Source of the DNA: Candidatus Pacearchaeota archaeon
Lineage (GTDB): Archaea; Nanobdellota; Nanobdellia; Pacearchaeales; GW2011-AR1
DNA: 43,845 nucleotides
Direction: 5' to 3'
Assembly: GCA_016204145.1 (NCBI GenBank)
Contig: JACQLK010000021.1
Location: 1-43,845 of the forward strand
The notes below the pieces were generated by a model. The model searched no databases. It saw only the letters and a list, made by a program, of their open reading frames with translations, and was not told where the DNA came from. A program made the position numbers and the translations under genes. Position 1 is the stretch's first letter. Each line of letters begins with the position of its first letter. Of the stretch, positions 20,061 through 29,221 are shown piece after piece.

Positions 20061-20094
20061 AAATAATTCTATCTCCCTATTTCTCGTCAGTATT

Positions 20095-20478
20095 TTACTG
20101 ATTTTCCTTCATCACTCTCTCAACTTCTTTTCCGATTTCCTCAAGATTTTTGTTCAATTCATCTTTGACTTCTTTCAATTTCTCAATCTGCTTTTTTATA
20201 GTTTCCTGCGTGTCTTCCACGGATTTTTTCACAAAGACCCTTCCGCCGACATCAACTGTCAAATCCTCGGATTCGACTTTTGCCTTTATGAAAATTCCCC
20301 TTCCGACCGGCGCGAGGATTTCTTTTCCCTTTGAGGTTTTCAATTCATCAATTCCGAAATCGAGCGTCTCCAATTCAATAATTCCCTCGTCGACAGCGCT
20401 TATCTGCTGCTGCAACTGCCTTATCTGCTGTTCAAAAATGCTCAACTTGAAAATTAATTCTTGATTGTTTTCTTCCAT
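20095..20478 (-). CDS. pfdA: Prefoldin alpha subunit
   Basis: Coiled-coil termini around a central beta region; ILAPVGRGIFIKAKVES...VDVGGRVFVKKS. Confidence 0.85.
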   Translation of the reverse strand: MEENNQELIFKLSIFEQQIRQLQQQISAVDEGIIELETLDFGIDELKTSKGKEILAPVGRGIFIKAKVESEDLTVDVGGRVFVKKSVEDTQETIKKQIEKLKEVKDELNKNLEEIGKEVERVMKENQ

Positions 20479-20630
20479 TTTTTAGTGAGATAAAACGGGG
20501 TTTTAAAGTTTGTCCCGCCACAAAAAATTTCCCTCACCCCCAGAAGACCCCTTTTAACTTATAACCCCTGTCCATTAATTTTTATTATAGGATTTGCGCG
20601 CTAACGTTTTCTCAATGATTTTTCTAAATT

Positions 20631-21032
20631 TCAAACCACGTTGAAGATTTTCCTAAAGAGAAGATTTGAAAAAACTCCCGAGCCGATGTACCACCATATC
20701 CACGTTTTTGCGATTTCACTGCCGACGTAAATTCCTTTGAGCCATCCTATAAGCAATATCAGCGGAATGAACGTGAACAAAAGCGGTTTCATCGAATGTT
20801 TCGTAAGTTCCATGGAACAGTCAAGCATTTCTTTCTGCACTTTCGCAAGTTCTTTCGGATTGTCCTTGTTTTCCTTCACTTTTATTTGGCATGTTTTCTG
20901 TATTTCCTTCAATTCTTTCATCCTGTTCTGATTTGTGAATTTTTTTGTAACCCAAACCATCACGAGAGTCACAAGGACAGACGCCGCTACCACGCTTAAT
21001 TTCGGATTCAAGAGCATTAATTCTTTAAGCAT
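20631..21032 (-). CDS. EMC3/TMCO1 (DUF106) Oxa1-superfamily insertase
   Basis: ACQ-type cytosolic coiled-coil, WVTKKFTNQNRMKELK, HSMKPLLFTFIPLILLIGWL; next to secY. Confidence 0.82.
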   Translation of the reverse strand: MLKELMLLNPKLSVVAASVLVTLVMVWVTKKFTNQNRMKELKEIQKTCQIKVKENKDNPKELAKVQKEMLDCSMELTKHSMKPLLFTFIPLILLIGWLKGIYVGSEIAKTWIWWYIGSGVFSNLLFRKIFNVV

Positions 21033-21140
21033 TTTATTTGTAAACGACTTTATGAAAAATTTTTAATTTTGATTTAAACATTTTATTTGTAAAAGGTCTT
21101 GAAAATTTTAATTTCGTCTTTAATATTTTATTTTACTGTT

Positions 21141-22577
21141 TTATTTGCCTATAAACTTTTTCATTGCCGGGAAAATGTCCGTCTGATGCTGCTGCGCGAT
21201 GTTCTGATAGAACTGGAACATTATCATTATTACCAGAAGAATTGCCGTCCCGGAAACCAAAGCGCCGAGCAAGTCGGTCACCGCGGCGAGCAATCCTATT
21301 GCCAAACCGCCCATTACCGTGAGCGGCATTATGTATCTCTCAAGTATGCTTTCCAAGACCCTTTCGTCCTGTCTGAATCCCGCGACTTGCAAACCCGACG
21401 ATGAAATCTTATGCGCCTGGGCTTTTGCATCCATTCCCGACGTCTTTACCCAGAATATTGCGAATACCGTGGATAAAAGCATGAAAAATAAAACATGCGT
21501 CAGCCCCTGGATTAAATATTTCGGCAAAAATCCCCCCCTTATTGTCAACTCGAGAAGATTTGTGCTTCCAAGCCAAAATGAAAACCCGGAAATCGGCTGT
21601 CCTTGCGAGAATTTTCCCAAGAATGAAAAGTACGACGCGATTTTTGCGCTTCCTTCGCAAAGTCCTCCGCTGTAGCACGGAGCGGCGACATTATCCACGA
21701 GCCCGCCGAACAATTGCAAATTCGCAATCAATGCGGCTGTTAAAATTACCGGAATTACCGACGCGTAAAAAAACGACAGCGGCCAGTTTATTCCGTATCC
21801 TCTTACCTTTCCAAAACTAAGCGGAATTTCAACTTTCAGCGACTGCGCCCAGACAACAAGAAGGAAAATCAGGATAGTTGAGACAATTGCGGCAAATGCG
21901 GAAACGAATTCAATCGGATATCTGCTTATCACTGATTGTATCAATATCAAAACCTTTCCCGAGCACGGCGTCGTCGCGAAATCAAGAAGGCAGTTTCTTC
22001 CCTGCTGATTTACAAATTGGAACGCGCTTGTTATTATTCTCCAGCTTATTCCTGCGCCGATGAATAATGAAACCCCTGAGCCAAATCCCCATTTGTCGGT
22101 AACTTCCGCCATGTAAAATATCGCGAGTCCTCCGAGAATCAGCTGCGCGATTACTATCGGCGCAAGCCCCGGCTCTGCCTGAAGTCCGTTCATCATCACG
22201 TAAACAAGCGACGTGAAAATTATGAAAAAGAAAACAAGTATCTTTTGAACGCCCTGGAAAAATCTTTTCCCCTCCGCGGTCGTAGTGTCTATGTTTAATA
22301 TCCCGGAACCGATTAAAAGTTGGAGAATTATGGAAGCCATGACAATAGGGCCTACTCCGATTGAGATTATGCTTCCAAAGTCGGTTCCCAGAACGATTGC
22401 GAGATATTCAAATCTTTGCAGCGCGTTATTGGAAAGTCCGAAAAGGGAAATATTCGCGAGAACGAAAAATAACACGAGAACCGCAATTGTCCATTTCAAT
22501 TTTATTTTGAAATCGACTTTTTTCTCTTCCGGTTTCGTCACTTCCGGGAGATAGTTGAATATTTGTCTCAGGTCCAT
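21141..22577 (-). CDS. secY: Preprotein translocase SecY
   Basis: SIGVGPIVMASIILQLLIG, FGSGVSLFIGAGI, AQAHKISSSGLQVAGFRQD. Confidence 0.95.
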   Translation of the reverse strand: MDLRQIFNYLPEVTKPEEKKVDFKIKLKWTIAVLVLFFVLANISLFGLSNNALQRFEYLAIVLGTDFGSIISIGVGPIVMASIILQLLIGSGILNIDTTTAEGKRFFQGVQKILVFFFIIFTSLVYVMMNGLQAEPGLAPIVIAQLILGGLAIFYMAEVTDKWGFGSGVSLFIGAGISWRIITSAFQFVNQQGRNCLLDFATTPCSGKVLILIQSVISRYPIEFVSAFAAIVSTILIFLLVVWAQSLKVEIPLSFGKVRGYGINWPLSFFYASVIPVILTAALIANLQLFGGLVDNVAAPCYSGGLCEGSAKIASYFSFLGKFSQGQPISGFSFWLGSTNLLELTIRGGFLPKYLIQGLTHVLFFMLLSTVFAIFWVKTSGMDAKAQAHKISSSGLQVAGFRQDERVLESILERYIMPLTVMGGLAIGLLAAVTDLLGALVSGTAILLVIMIMFQFYQNIAQQHQTDIFPAMKKFIGK

Positions 22578-22975
22578 TTTTATTATTGATTAAAATTGTT
22601 TTTAAACGTTTTTGGTATGCAGATTAACAAAGTTTAGTTTCACCGCGCCACCAATCTCCCTGTCCCACAGAGGGAAATAAAAGATAAGCTGTTCACTGAC
22701 CGCTAAAGGGAGATAAAATTAATAACAAGTTGCTTATCGTCAAAACAATTTTAATCCCAAAACATCTCTGAAAATATTATTGGGTTATAAAGTTAAATTT
22801 ATACATTCAAAAATCAGGCATTATAATTTGGTTTGGGGGCTAACCCGTTTTCATCGAGGGAATATTAGCCGAGCGGAATTCATGGAAACTATCGTCGGCG
22901 AATTGCTTGTTTATACAATAGAAACAAACATTAATCTCCAATAAAATCACATTAACTTTCATAGTCGGAATAGAA

Positions 22976-23440
22976 TCATTCTTTTTTCTTATGATTCAGG
23001 ATTATTTCCCCGCCGGCTTCTTTGACTTTTTCAATCGCGGATTTCGACGCCTCTTTCGCTTTTATAAAAAGTTTTTCTTTGACTTCTCCGTCGCCGAGAA
23101 TTTTATAATCCTTAAGGATTATTTCAAATCCGTCCTTTGATTTTTTCGCGATACCTTTTTTCAAAAGCGTTTCGATGTTTTCCTCTATCGCATTGAGATT
23201 CATTTTCTTCCTTTTGTCCCTTTTTGTTCCCCTGCTTGTTATTCCCTGCTTTCCGAAATATCCGTGCCCGTAAAGTTTCAGTATCAGCGATTTTTTATGG
23301 TCTGCCCTTTTTCCCGTTCCGGCCATTCCGACTCCGCCGTGATGTCCGGATTTTTTGCTTTTCTTTCTCGAGCCGGTTCCATGGGTCCCCATGCCCTTTC
23401 CGTGCATCCTCGACGATTTTTTTCTTTTTTTGATTTTCAT
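22976..23440 (-). CDS. rpl15: Ribosomal protein uL15
   Basis: KKSSRMHGKGMGTHGTGSRKKSKKSGHHGGVGMAGTGKRADHKK. Confidence 0.93.
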   Translation of the reverse strand: MKIKKRKKSSRMHGKGMGTHGTGSRKKSKKSGHHGGVGMAGTGKRADHKKSLILKLYGHGYFGKQGITSRGTKRDKRKKMNLNAIEENIETLLKKGIAKKSKDGFEIILKDYKILGDGEVKEKLFIKAKEASKSAIEKVKEAGGEIILNHKKKE

Positions 23441-23916
23441 TTTGAAATTTCTTTTTCTAGAGTTATACTATGCTCATTAAATCCTAAATTTTTATATAAC
23501 TCAATAGCTTTTTTATTTTGAGCAGATGCGACAAGTTTAATTCTTTTAACCTTTTTTTCTTCGCACCATTTTAGGAATTTGTTAATTAATTCTTTTCCTA
23601 TCCCTTTGTTTCTATGTTCTTTTAAAACAAACATATTTTCTAATTCGGCAGAATTATCAACGTTTCTATAACTTTCCAGTTTGCATATAGCTCCGACAAG
23701 ATAACCTACAATCTTTTCATCAATAACAACTACTATTGTAAAACTATTTTTGCTATCCTTTATTCTTTTTTTAAAATAATCAGCTCCATCTTTACCAAAA
23801 GTCCATCTAAGATTTAATGTTTTGTCATATTCATTATATTCTTTCTCAAATAACTGAAGGTTCAATTTTTGTATATCTTCCAAATCTTCTATAGTTGCTT
23901 TTCTAATTCCTGCCAT
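23437..23916 (-). CDS. GNAT family N-acetyltransferase inserted between uL30 and uL15
   Basis: IRKATIEDLEDI, FVLKEHRNKGIGKELI, LVASAQNKKAIELYKNLGF; TGATG and ATGA overlaps with neighbours. Confidence 0.9.
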   Translation of the reverse strand: MAGIRKATIEDLEDIQKLNLQLFEKEYNEYDKTLNLRWTFGKDGADYFKKRIKDSKNSFTIVVVIDEKIVGYLVGAICKLESYRNVDNSAELENMFVLKEHRNKGIGKELINKFLKWCEEKKVKRIKLVASAQNKKAIELYKNLGFNEHSITLEKEISK

Positions 23917-24341
23917 CACAGCATCCTCTCCAACAATTTATTTATGTCTTTTCCGTGATTTCCCAAAACGCCTTTCTTTTTTCCGAAATGAATTTTCGAA
24001 TCGATTCCGCCCCTCGGAGGATGCAGGCGGAAAAACGGCTTGATGTTCGCATCTTCATAACCTTTTCCTTTCATTATTTCCTCGGCGGCTTTTTTTAAAT
24101 CGGTTTTCTTTTTTTTGTCCATCTGCTTTCCCCTTTTCTCAACGAGTTTTGAAAACATTTCGTCGTCTATTTCTCCGTAAGCGACAAAGTCCTTGATTTT
24201 TTTCAATACTCCGAGCTCTTCCGCCTTCGGTTTTTGCATTACGACGCATGAATATTTTTTTCTCAGTCGGATTCTATTTAACGATTCCGCCGCATCTCCT
24301 CTTAGCCCGACTTCTCCGCGTATTCTTATTATGCAAATCAT
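23916..24341 (-). CDS. rpl30: Ribosomal protein uL30
   Basis: MICIIRIRGEVGLRGDAAESLNRIRL...FRLHPPRGG; start moved from ORF-track 24578 to 24341. Confidence 0.92.
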   Translation of the reverse strand: MICIIRIRGEVGLRGDAAESLNRIRLRKKYSCVVMQKPKAEELGVLKKIKDFVAYGEIDDEMFSKLVEKRGKQMDKKKKTDLKKAAEEIMKGKGYEDANIKPFFRLHPPRGGIDSKIHFGKKKGVLGNHGKDINKLLERML

Positions 24342-25054
24342 TTTCTGTTTGTTTTCTCCAGTGCTATCATGCACGCTTTTGCCAAATTGTAAGATGTTCT
24401 TTTTTGCCCGAACGTTTTTGTGTAAATGTCTTTTATTCCCGCCAATTTTAATATTTTTTTCAATTCGCTTCCGGCGACAAGTCCTGTTCCTTGCGGAGCG
24501 GGAATCAAAATTACTCTTACGCTTCCGGATTTTCCCTCGACTTTGAAGGGAATTGTGTGCTGTTCTGAGCCGGAACAATCAAACGCTCCGCATTTTCTCT
24601 TTACGCTGATTAAATTGAGCTTCGCTTTTCTTATCGCTTTTTCCCTGGCTGGCAGCGTTTCCTTCGCCCTTCCGGACGCAATTCCCACATGTCCGTTTCC
24701 GTCCCCGACGACGGCAAACGTTGAAAATGTGGGAATGTTCCCTTCTTGCGTTTTTCTCTGCGTTTGTCTCCAGACCCTTCTTTTTCCTCCCCCGAATTTT
24801 CCCTTTGATTGTCCAACCGCGATAAGGTCCGATTGCACGTTCAAAATCTTGTCCACGATTTCACTTTCGAGAATTTTTCTTCCGCTGTCAAGTATCTCGT
24901 CGATGTTTTTTATTTTTCCCGACTTTACTTCCATTCCGAGTTTTGTTTTCGGCTCCCATCCGGCGACCGCCCTCTCTTTGTCGTCCTTTTCCCTCTGGAC
25001 TCTTTCTTCCTCATAACCTTCCCTGTTTCTTCCTTCTCTGCGTTTCATTTTCAA
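24338..25054 (-). CDS. rps5: Ribosomal protein uS5
   Basis: GDGNGHVGIASGRAKE, PAPQGTGLVAG. Confidence 0.95.
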   Translation of the reverse strand: MKMKRREGRNREGYEEERVQREKDDKERAVAGWEPKTKLGMEVKSGKIKNIDEILDSGRKILESEIVDKILNVQSDLIAVGQSKGKFGGGKRRVWRQTQRKTQEGNIPTFSTFAVVGDGNGHVGIASGRAKETLPAREKAIRKAKLNLISVKRKCGAFDCSGSEQHTIPFKVEGKSGSVRVILIPAPQGTGLVAGSELKKILKLAGIKDIYTKTFGQKRTSYNLAKACMIALEKTNRK

Positions 25055-25056
25055 AT

Positions 25057-25551
25057 TTATTCTTTTTCCACCTTTGATTTAATTGATTCAAATGTTTTTG
25101 AAAAATCCTCTTTCAAATTTTTTCCCTTTATCCTGTCTTCTTCGGGAAATGTTTTTTTGTCGTGCTTTATCTTCAATCCCGCGTCGACAAGCCCGTTGAG
25201 AAACGCAAACGCCTTTGATTTGTGGATGTTTCTTGTCATTCCCAAATCGACTATCGGCGTCTCCTTTTTTCCCTTTATTATTTTTTTTCCTATTAAAAAT
25301 CCGGTAAGGTACGACGCCGGAATTGACTTCAAACTTCCCTTGAATTTCTCGGGCCATCCGTATTTCAGCAAATTTTTTGAAGTAACACCGATTTCTGCTC
25401 TGTCTTTCGTCTCGTCGCTGACGACATATTCAGAAATTATATGCCTGTTTGTTTTTCTGAAAACAACCCTCGGCAAATTTCCTTTTAGGATTCTCATCCT
25501 TTTCTGATAGTCGGTTTTATTTTCCTGTCTTCTTCTCTTTATGGATTTCAT
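25057..25551 (-). CDS. rpl18: Ribosomal protein uL18
   Basis: Archaeal uL18 features, YRKRMRILKG-type start and NRHIISEYV. Confidence 0.9.
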   Translation of the reverse strand: MKSIKRRRQENKTDYQKRMRILKGNLPRVVFRKTNRHIISEYVVSDETKDRAEIGVTSKNLLKYGWPEKFKGSLKSIPASYLTGFLIGKKIIKGKKETPIVDLGMTRNIHKSKAFAFLNGLVDAGLKIKHDKKTFPEEDRIKGKNLKEDFSKTFESIKSKVEKE

Positions 25552-25949
25552 TTTATTTCCTCAAGGTATTCTTTTAAGTGCGCCTTGCTTCTGAACAATC
25601 TGTTTCTTATTTTTTTAAGCAAATCTTTTCGCGTTTCTTCTGAAATATTTCCCTGTTCAAGCATATATGAAACGTATCCCCTGAGTTTTCTTGTCGCGGC
25701 GATATAGTCCTTTTTTCTTCTGTCTGCTTTTATTTTAACGTTTCCTTGCCCCCTTCTTCCCCTCTTTCCGACTTTTTTTCTTCCCCTCCTTTCCTTTACA
25801 ATAATCAATCCGTGATTTTTCAAATCCCTTATGTCCTGCTTTGTTATCGCTTCTTTTATTTCATTCAATCCTGAATTCAGGAATACTATTCTCTCTTTTC
25901 CCGCGCCGAGAACTTTTGCCGCAAGCGTTTTTTTCTTTGCCAGGTTCAT
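25548..25949 (-). CDS. rpl19e: Ribosomal protein eL19
   Basis: MNLAKKKTLAAKVLGAGKERIVF, RRGRKKVGKRGRRGQGN. Confidence 0.93.
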   Translation of the reverse strand: MNLAKKKTLAAKVLGAGKERIVFLNSGLNEIKEAITKQDIRDLKNHGLIIVKERRGRKKVGKRGRRGQGNVKIKADRRKKDYIAATRKLRGYVSYMLEQGNISEETRKDLLKKIRNRLFRSKAHLKEYLEEIK

Positions 25950-26323
25950 TTTTTGTCTCTCTCGAAATTCTTTCCTTTGAGGAATTTCTTCAAATTTAAA
26001 TTATGAATTTCAATTTTCATTTCCTTTGCTTTTTTTGCAATCTCGATTTTTTTCTTCATTCCTATTTTTCCAATCACCGCGATTTCGTTTTTTCCGATAT
26101 TTTCAAGCTGTTTTGCGTTGAAAATTTTCTTTGGGATTTTTTCATTTATCCTTCCGCGCGCTTTCCTGTCTGTTTTGTATCCTATCTCGACTCTTGCGGA
26201 ATACCCTCTTCTTTTGTTCCTTATTTTGTTGTGCCTTCCCGTCGGATTTCTCCATTTCTGCTTTTTCTTTCTTCCTTTTCCCAAACTCGGAAGTTTGTAC
26301 CACGTTCTTCTCAGGAATTTCAT
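25946..26323 (-). CDS. rpl32e: Ribosomal protein eL32
   Basis: RRTWYKLPSLG...WRNPTGRHNKIRNKRRGY. Confidence 0.93.
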   Translation of the reverse strand: MKFLRRTWYKLPSLGKGRKKKQKWRNPTGRHNKIRNKRRGYSARVEIGYKTDRKARGRINEKIPKKIFNAKQLENIGKNEIAVIGKIGMKKKIEIAKKAKEMKIEIHNLNLKKFLKGKNFERDKK

Positions 26324-26862
26324 ACTTCTTTCCCCCCTTTGCTCGTTATGAAAATTCCGTCCTGAAATACTCTTCTGTCTCTCGACGCTATCCTCGTCGC
26401 CCTTTCAAAATTTGCCGCCGTTTGTCCGGCCAGCTCCTTGCTGTGGGATGAAACCGTTATGAAATCCTTGTCGACCTTCACATTTGCCCCGTCGAGGATT
26501 TTCATCTTTCTCGGGACTTTTTCTCCGAGGAAATTTTTTATCAGGACATCCTTGCCGTGCAATTCCACGGTTATCGGAAAATGGCTGTAAACGACTTTTA
26601 ATTTGTATTCAAACCCTTCGCTAACTCCCTTGAGCATGTTTTTTATGTGGGCGGCAAACGTGTTTATTATTCTCTTTTCTTTTTTTGTCGCATTTTTGCT
26701 GCCGATTATTATCTTGTTTCCTTCCGTTTTGATTTTTATTTTGTCTCCGCCGAATTTTTTCAAGTCCTCGCCGACATCCCCCTTTATTTTTATCGTATTT
26801 CCGTCTATTCTTGCTTCCGTTCCGTTCGGAATTTCAATTTCTCTGAATATTTCTTTTCTCAT
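26320..26862 (-). CDS. rpl6: Ribosomal protein uL6
   Basis: IEIPNGTEARIDGNTIKIKGDVGEDLKKF. Confidence 0.93.
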   Translation of the reverse strand: MRKEIFREIEIPNGTEARIDGNTIKIKGDVGEDLKKFGGDKIKIKTEGNKIIIGSKNATKKEKRIINTFAAHIKNMLKGVSEGFEYKLKVVYSHFPITVELHGKDVLIKNFLGEKVPRKMKILDGANVKVDKDFITVSSHSKELAGQTAANFERATRIASRDRRVFQDGIFITSKGGKEV

Positions 26863-26906
26863 TACCGAGTTCCTCCGAGGGAAACTTGAAAATTTCTTGT
26901 TTTCAT
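26862..26906 (-). CDS. Candidate mini-ORF MKTRNFQVSLGGTR* between uS8 and uL6
   Basis: ATG one nt after uS8 stop; TAA overlaps uL6 ATG (TAATG); contains GGAGG upstream of the uL6 start. Confidence 0.35.
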   Translation of the reverse strand: MKTRNFQVSLGGTR

Positions 26907-26907
26907 T

Positions 26908-27288
26908 TTAGTAGAAAAACGCTATCAGGCATCCTCCAAGCCCCTCTTGTTCCGCTTCCTCGTGGGTTTTCAGCCCGCCGTTGGTGGAAATTATCATTGT
27001 TCCGACGTTCCTTGACGGAAGGTATCTTCTTTTGTATTTCTCGATTTCGCTTTTCCCGACGGTAAACCTGGGTTTTATCGCCCTGCATTCGACGATGTCG
27101 CCTATCGTCACTTCGACGGATTTTTCCTTGCTGTCTATCTTGTATTTTTTTATCGCGCCGGTTCGCTTCATTATTTTGAGGATTTCAATCAGCATGTTTG
27201 ACACTCTTCTGATTTTTACTTCCTCGTTTCCAGCCTTGTTGGCGTTTCTCATCATGTTCATTGCGTCTGAAATTACATCATGTGACAT
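26908..27288 (-). CDS. rps8: Ribosomal protein uS8
   Basis: MSHDVISDAMNMMRNANKAG, VGTMIISTNGGLKTHEEA. Confidence 0.93.
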   Translation of the reverse strand: MSHDVISDAMNMMRNANKAGNEEVKIRRVSNMLIEILKIMKRTGAIKKYKIDSKEKSVEVTIGDIVECRAIKPRFTVGKSEIEKYKRRYLPSRNVGTMIISTNGGLKTHEEAEQEGLGGCLIAFFY

Positions 27289-27338
27289 TATGCAAAATCC
27301 TCCCTGCTTTGTATGCTGAAAAATTTTTTGTTTTTCAT
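27288..27338 (-). CDS. Candidate mini-ORF MKNKKFFSIQSREDFA* between uS14 and uS8
   Basis: ATG one nt after uS14 stop; TAA overlaps uS8 ATG (TAATG); near-copy of the element at 35474-35524. Confidence 0.45.
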   Translation of the reverse strand: MKNKKFFSIQSREDFA

Positions 27339-27339
27339 T

Positions 27340-27573
27340 TTATGAATATTTTTTGAAGCCGATCTCCACGGCGATTTGCCTGAAGCATTGGCGGCATAAA
27401 TTTAATCCGTATGATTTTATGTGGGCCCCGAATCTGCCGCATCTCTCGCATTTTTTCGCCGCTATGCCGATTTTTCTTTCTTTCGGCTTGTTGTATTTCA
27501 AAAATCTCTGCGCTATCGCCGGTTTCGCCTTAAGCTGGTTGTTCAATGTTTTTTTCCAATCGCTTGCCGTCAT
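27340..27573 (-). CDS. rps14: Ribosomal protein uS14
   Basis: CERCGRFGAHIKSYGLNLCRQCFRQIAVEIGFKKYS. Confidence 0.93.
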   Translation of the reverse strand: MTASDWKKTLNNQLKAKPAIAQRFLKYNKPKERKIGIAAKKCERCGRFGAHIKSYGLNLCRQCFRQIAVEIGFKKYS

Positions 27574-27574
27574 T

Positions 27575-28102
27575 TTATTTCCTGAATGTCGTTTTAAAGT
27601 TGTCTTCCATGAATTTAATTATTTCCTGTTTTGTGATTGTTTGTCTCTTCGGGATTTTTCCCGCGCCGATTTTTCTTATTCTGACTCTTCTTCCCGCCCT
27701 TTTGAAAACCACCGTGGCGTCAAATCCCATTATTCCAATGTCCCTTTGATATTCTATCCCGGGAATTTCGATGTATTCCTTCAGACCGAACGAAAAATTA
27801 TTCTCGCTTATTTGTCTTGTTCTGAGAGTATTGTCTATTGCGACGAGCATTCTTTTGAGCAGTTCTTCCGCGCCTTTCCTTATCGTGACGACGGCGCCGA
27901 CTTCCAATTTCGGTCTGACTCCGAGCGAGGGAATTCTTTTCGCGCTTTTCATTTTTGCCGGCTTTCCTCCCGTCAACAATTTCAAAAGCTTGACGCCTTT
28001 TTCAAGCGCCTCTCCCGTCGCTCCGACGCTTAAAACAACTTTTTCTATTTTTATCTTTCTCATTGGATTTTCCGACTTTATTCCGCCATTTGTTTTTGTC
28101 AT
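27575..28102 (-). CDS. rpl5: Ribosomal protein uL5
   Basis: NPMRKIKIEKVVLSVGATGE, EIPGIEYQRDIGIMGFDATVVFKRAG. Confidence 0.93.
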   Translation of the reverse strand: MTKTNGGIKSENPMRKIKIEKVVLSVGATGEALEKGVKLLKLLTGGKPAKMKSAKRIPSLGVRPKLEVGAVVTIRKGAEELLKRMLVAIDNTLRTRQISENNFSFGLKEYIEIPGIEYQRDIGIMGFDATVVFKRAGRRVRIRKIGAGKIPKRQTITKQEIIKFMEDNFKTTFRK

Positions 28103-28103
28103 A

Positions 28104-28751
28104 TTACTCCGTTACGATTATTTGTCTTAAAAGCACACTGACGCTTTTTCCTTTGATGTCTATTTCCGCCGTTTTGTGCTCTGCATTTATTTTTTTGATT
28201 TTTCCGGACTTCCCGGCGTGTTTTCCGTCGAAAACAACAGCGTTTGCATTTTCCCGGAGTGGAACGCACTTTTCCGCCGCTTTGTTTTTCAGGTCTACGA
28301 GTATTGAATCGTTGACGTTGCATTTCATGTCTGAAATGAAATTTCTTCCGTCGCTGAGATTTATCTGCATTTTATTTTTCTTCTGGATTTTTTTGTCGAG
28401 GATTTTTGCGATTTTTTTCCGAGATTCATCCTCGTTTATTTCTTTCAGGTCGAATTTCCCGTTATCCGCTATCTCAAGGCGATAGCTTTTTTTTGCGGGA
28501 ATGTTTGTCATCGTGTCGAAAAGCAGGACCGCCTGTTTCTCGTCATTGGCGTGCCTTGCATTGACAAGAATGTTTTTCGAGTGTATCGCTTCTTTGGCTT
28601 CTTTCTTGTTCTGCGCTATTTTTAACACGTCTCTCAAAATTACAAGAAGCGGAATTCCGCCGTTCAAATTTGAGTTGGGCCTTGCTATGTAAACGCTTCC
28701 TTTTCTTGCTATCGGCCATTTCTTTGGAACTTCGTATCTTTTGAGGTGCAT
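28104..28751 (-). CDS. rps4e: Ribosomal protein eS4
   Basis: MHLKRYEVPKKWPIARKGSVYIARPNSN. Confidence 0.93.
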   Translation of the reverse strand: MHLKRYEVPKKWPIARKGSVYIARPNSNLNGGIPLLVILRDVLKIAQNKKEAKEAIHSKNILVNARHANDEKQAVLLFDTMTNIPAKKSYRLEIADNGKFDLKEINEDESRKKIAKILDKKIQKKNKMQINLSDGRNFISDMKCNVNDSILVDLKNKAAEKCVPLRENANAVVFDGKHAGKSGKIKKINAEHKTAEIDIKGKSVSVLLRQIIVTE

Positions 28752-28752
28752 T

Positions 28753-29169
28753 TTATTTTTTTTGCTCTTCCTTTTTATTTGTTTGAATTTTTTCTTTTTC
28801 CGGTGTTTTTAATCTTTTTTTATCCCCGAGGTTCAATTCGATGATCTGGAGGTTTGACGGAATCATTCTGACATTTGCCTTTGAGCCGTCTTGTTTTTTC
28901 ACTTGGATTCCATCAACGATTATTTTTGACGTTTTCATTTTTATTTCCGTTATCTTTCCCTGCTTGCCTCTGAATTTCCCCCTCATTATTTTCACAGTAT
29001 CCCCTTTTCTTGCGGTAACATTTCTCTTCCCGTGTTTTTTCCTGAGCTCTTTGGAAAGATTCACGCTGACAAATTTTCTTTTTATGTGAAGCGGAGCGTT
29101 TGCAACGTATTTCCTCTGTTTTCTCGGCTGGTTGCTTCCTTTCCAGTGCGTTGAAAATTTATTTTTCAT
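28753..29169 (-). CDS. rpl24: Ribosomal protein uL24
   Basis: RKGDTVKIMRGKFRGKQGKI. Confidence 0.93.
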   Translation of the reverse strand: MKNKFSTHWKGSNQPRKQRKYVANAPLHIKRKFVSVNLSKELRKKHGKRNVTARKGDTVKIMRGKFRGKQGKITEIKMKTSKIIVDGIQVKKQDGSKANVRMIPSNLQIIELNLGDKKRLKTPEKEKIQTNKKEEQKK

Positions 29170-29193
29170 TTTTTAATTTTTCTTAAATTAAAA

Positions 29194-29221
29194 TTGAGCC
29201 GATTTCTTGGTCGGCGATTTT
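29194..29221 (-). repeat. Intergenic hairpin element, copy 1 (uL14-uL24 gap)
   Basis: ttgagccgatttcttggtcggcgatttt; stem gccga/tcggc; same arms as copy at 30415-30442. Confidence 0.5.

Noticed and set aside
21531-21540. C7 run in secY
   Set aside because: Short and explained by R-G-G codons (AGG GGG GGA); weaker contingency candidate than the G9 in aglB.
22830-22945. Possible tRNA in the uL15-secY gap
   Set aside because: No T-loop GTTCGANNC or acceptor pairing could be found; only short stems.
24342-24578. N-terminal extension of the uL30 ORF
   Set aside because: Overlaps uS5 and lacks homology; uL30 clearly starts at MICIIRI (24341).
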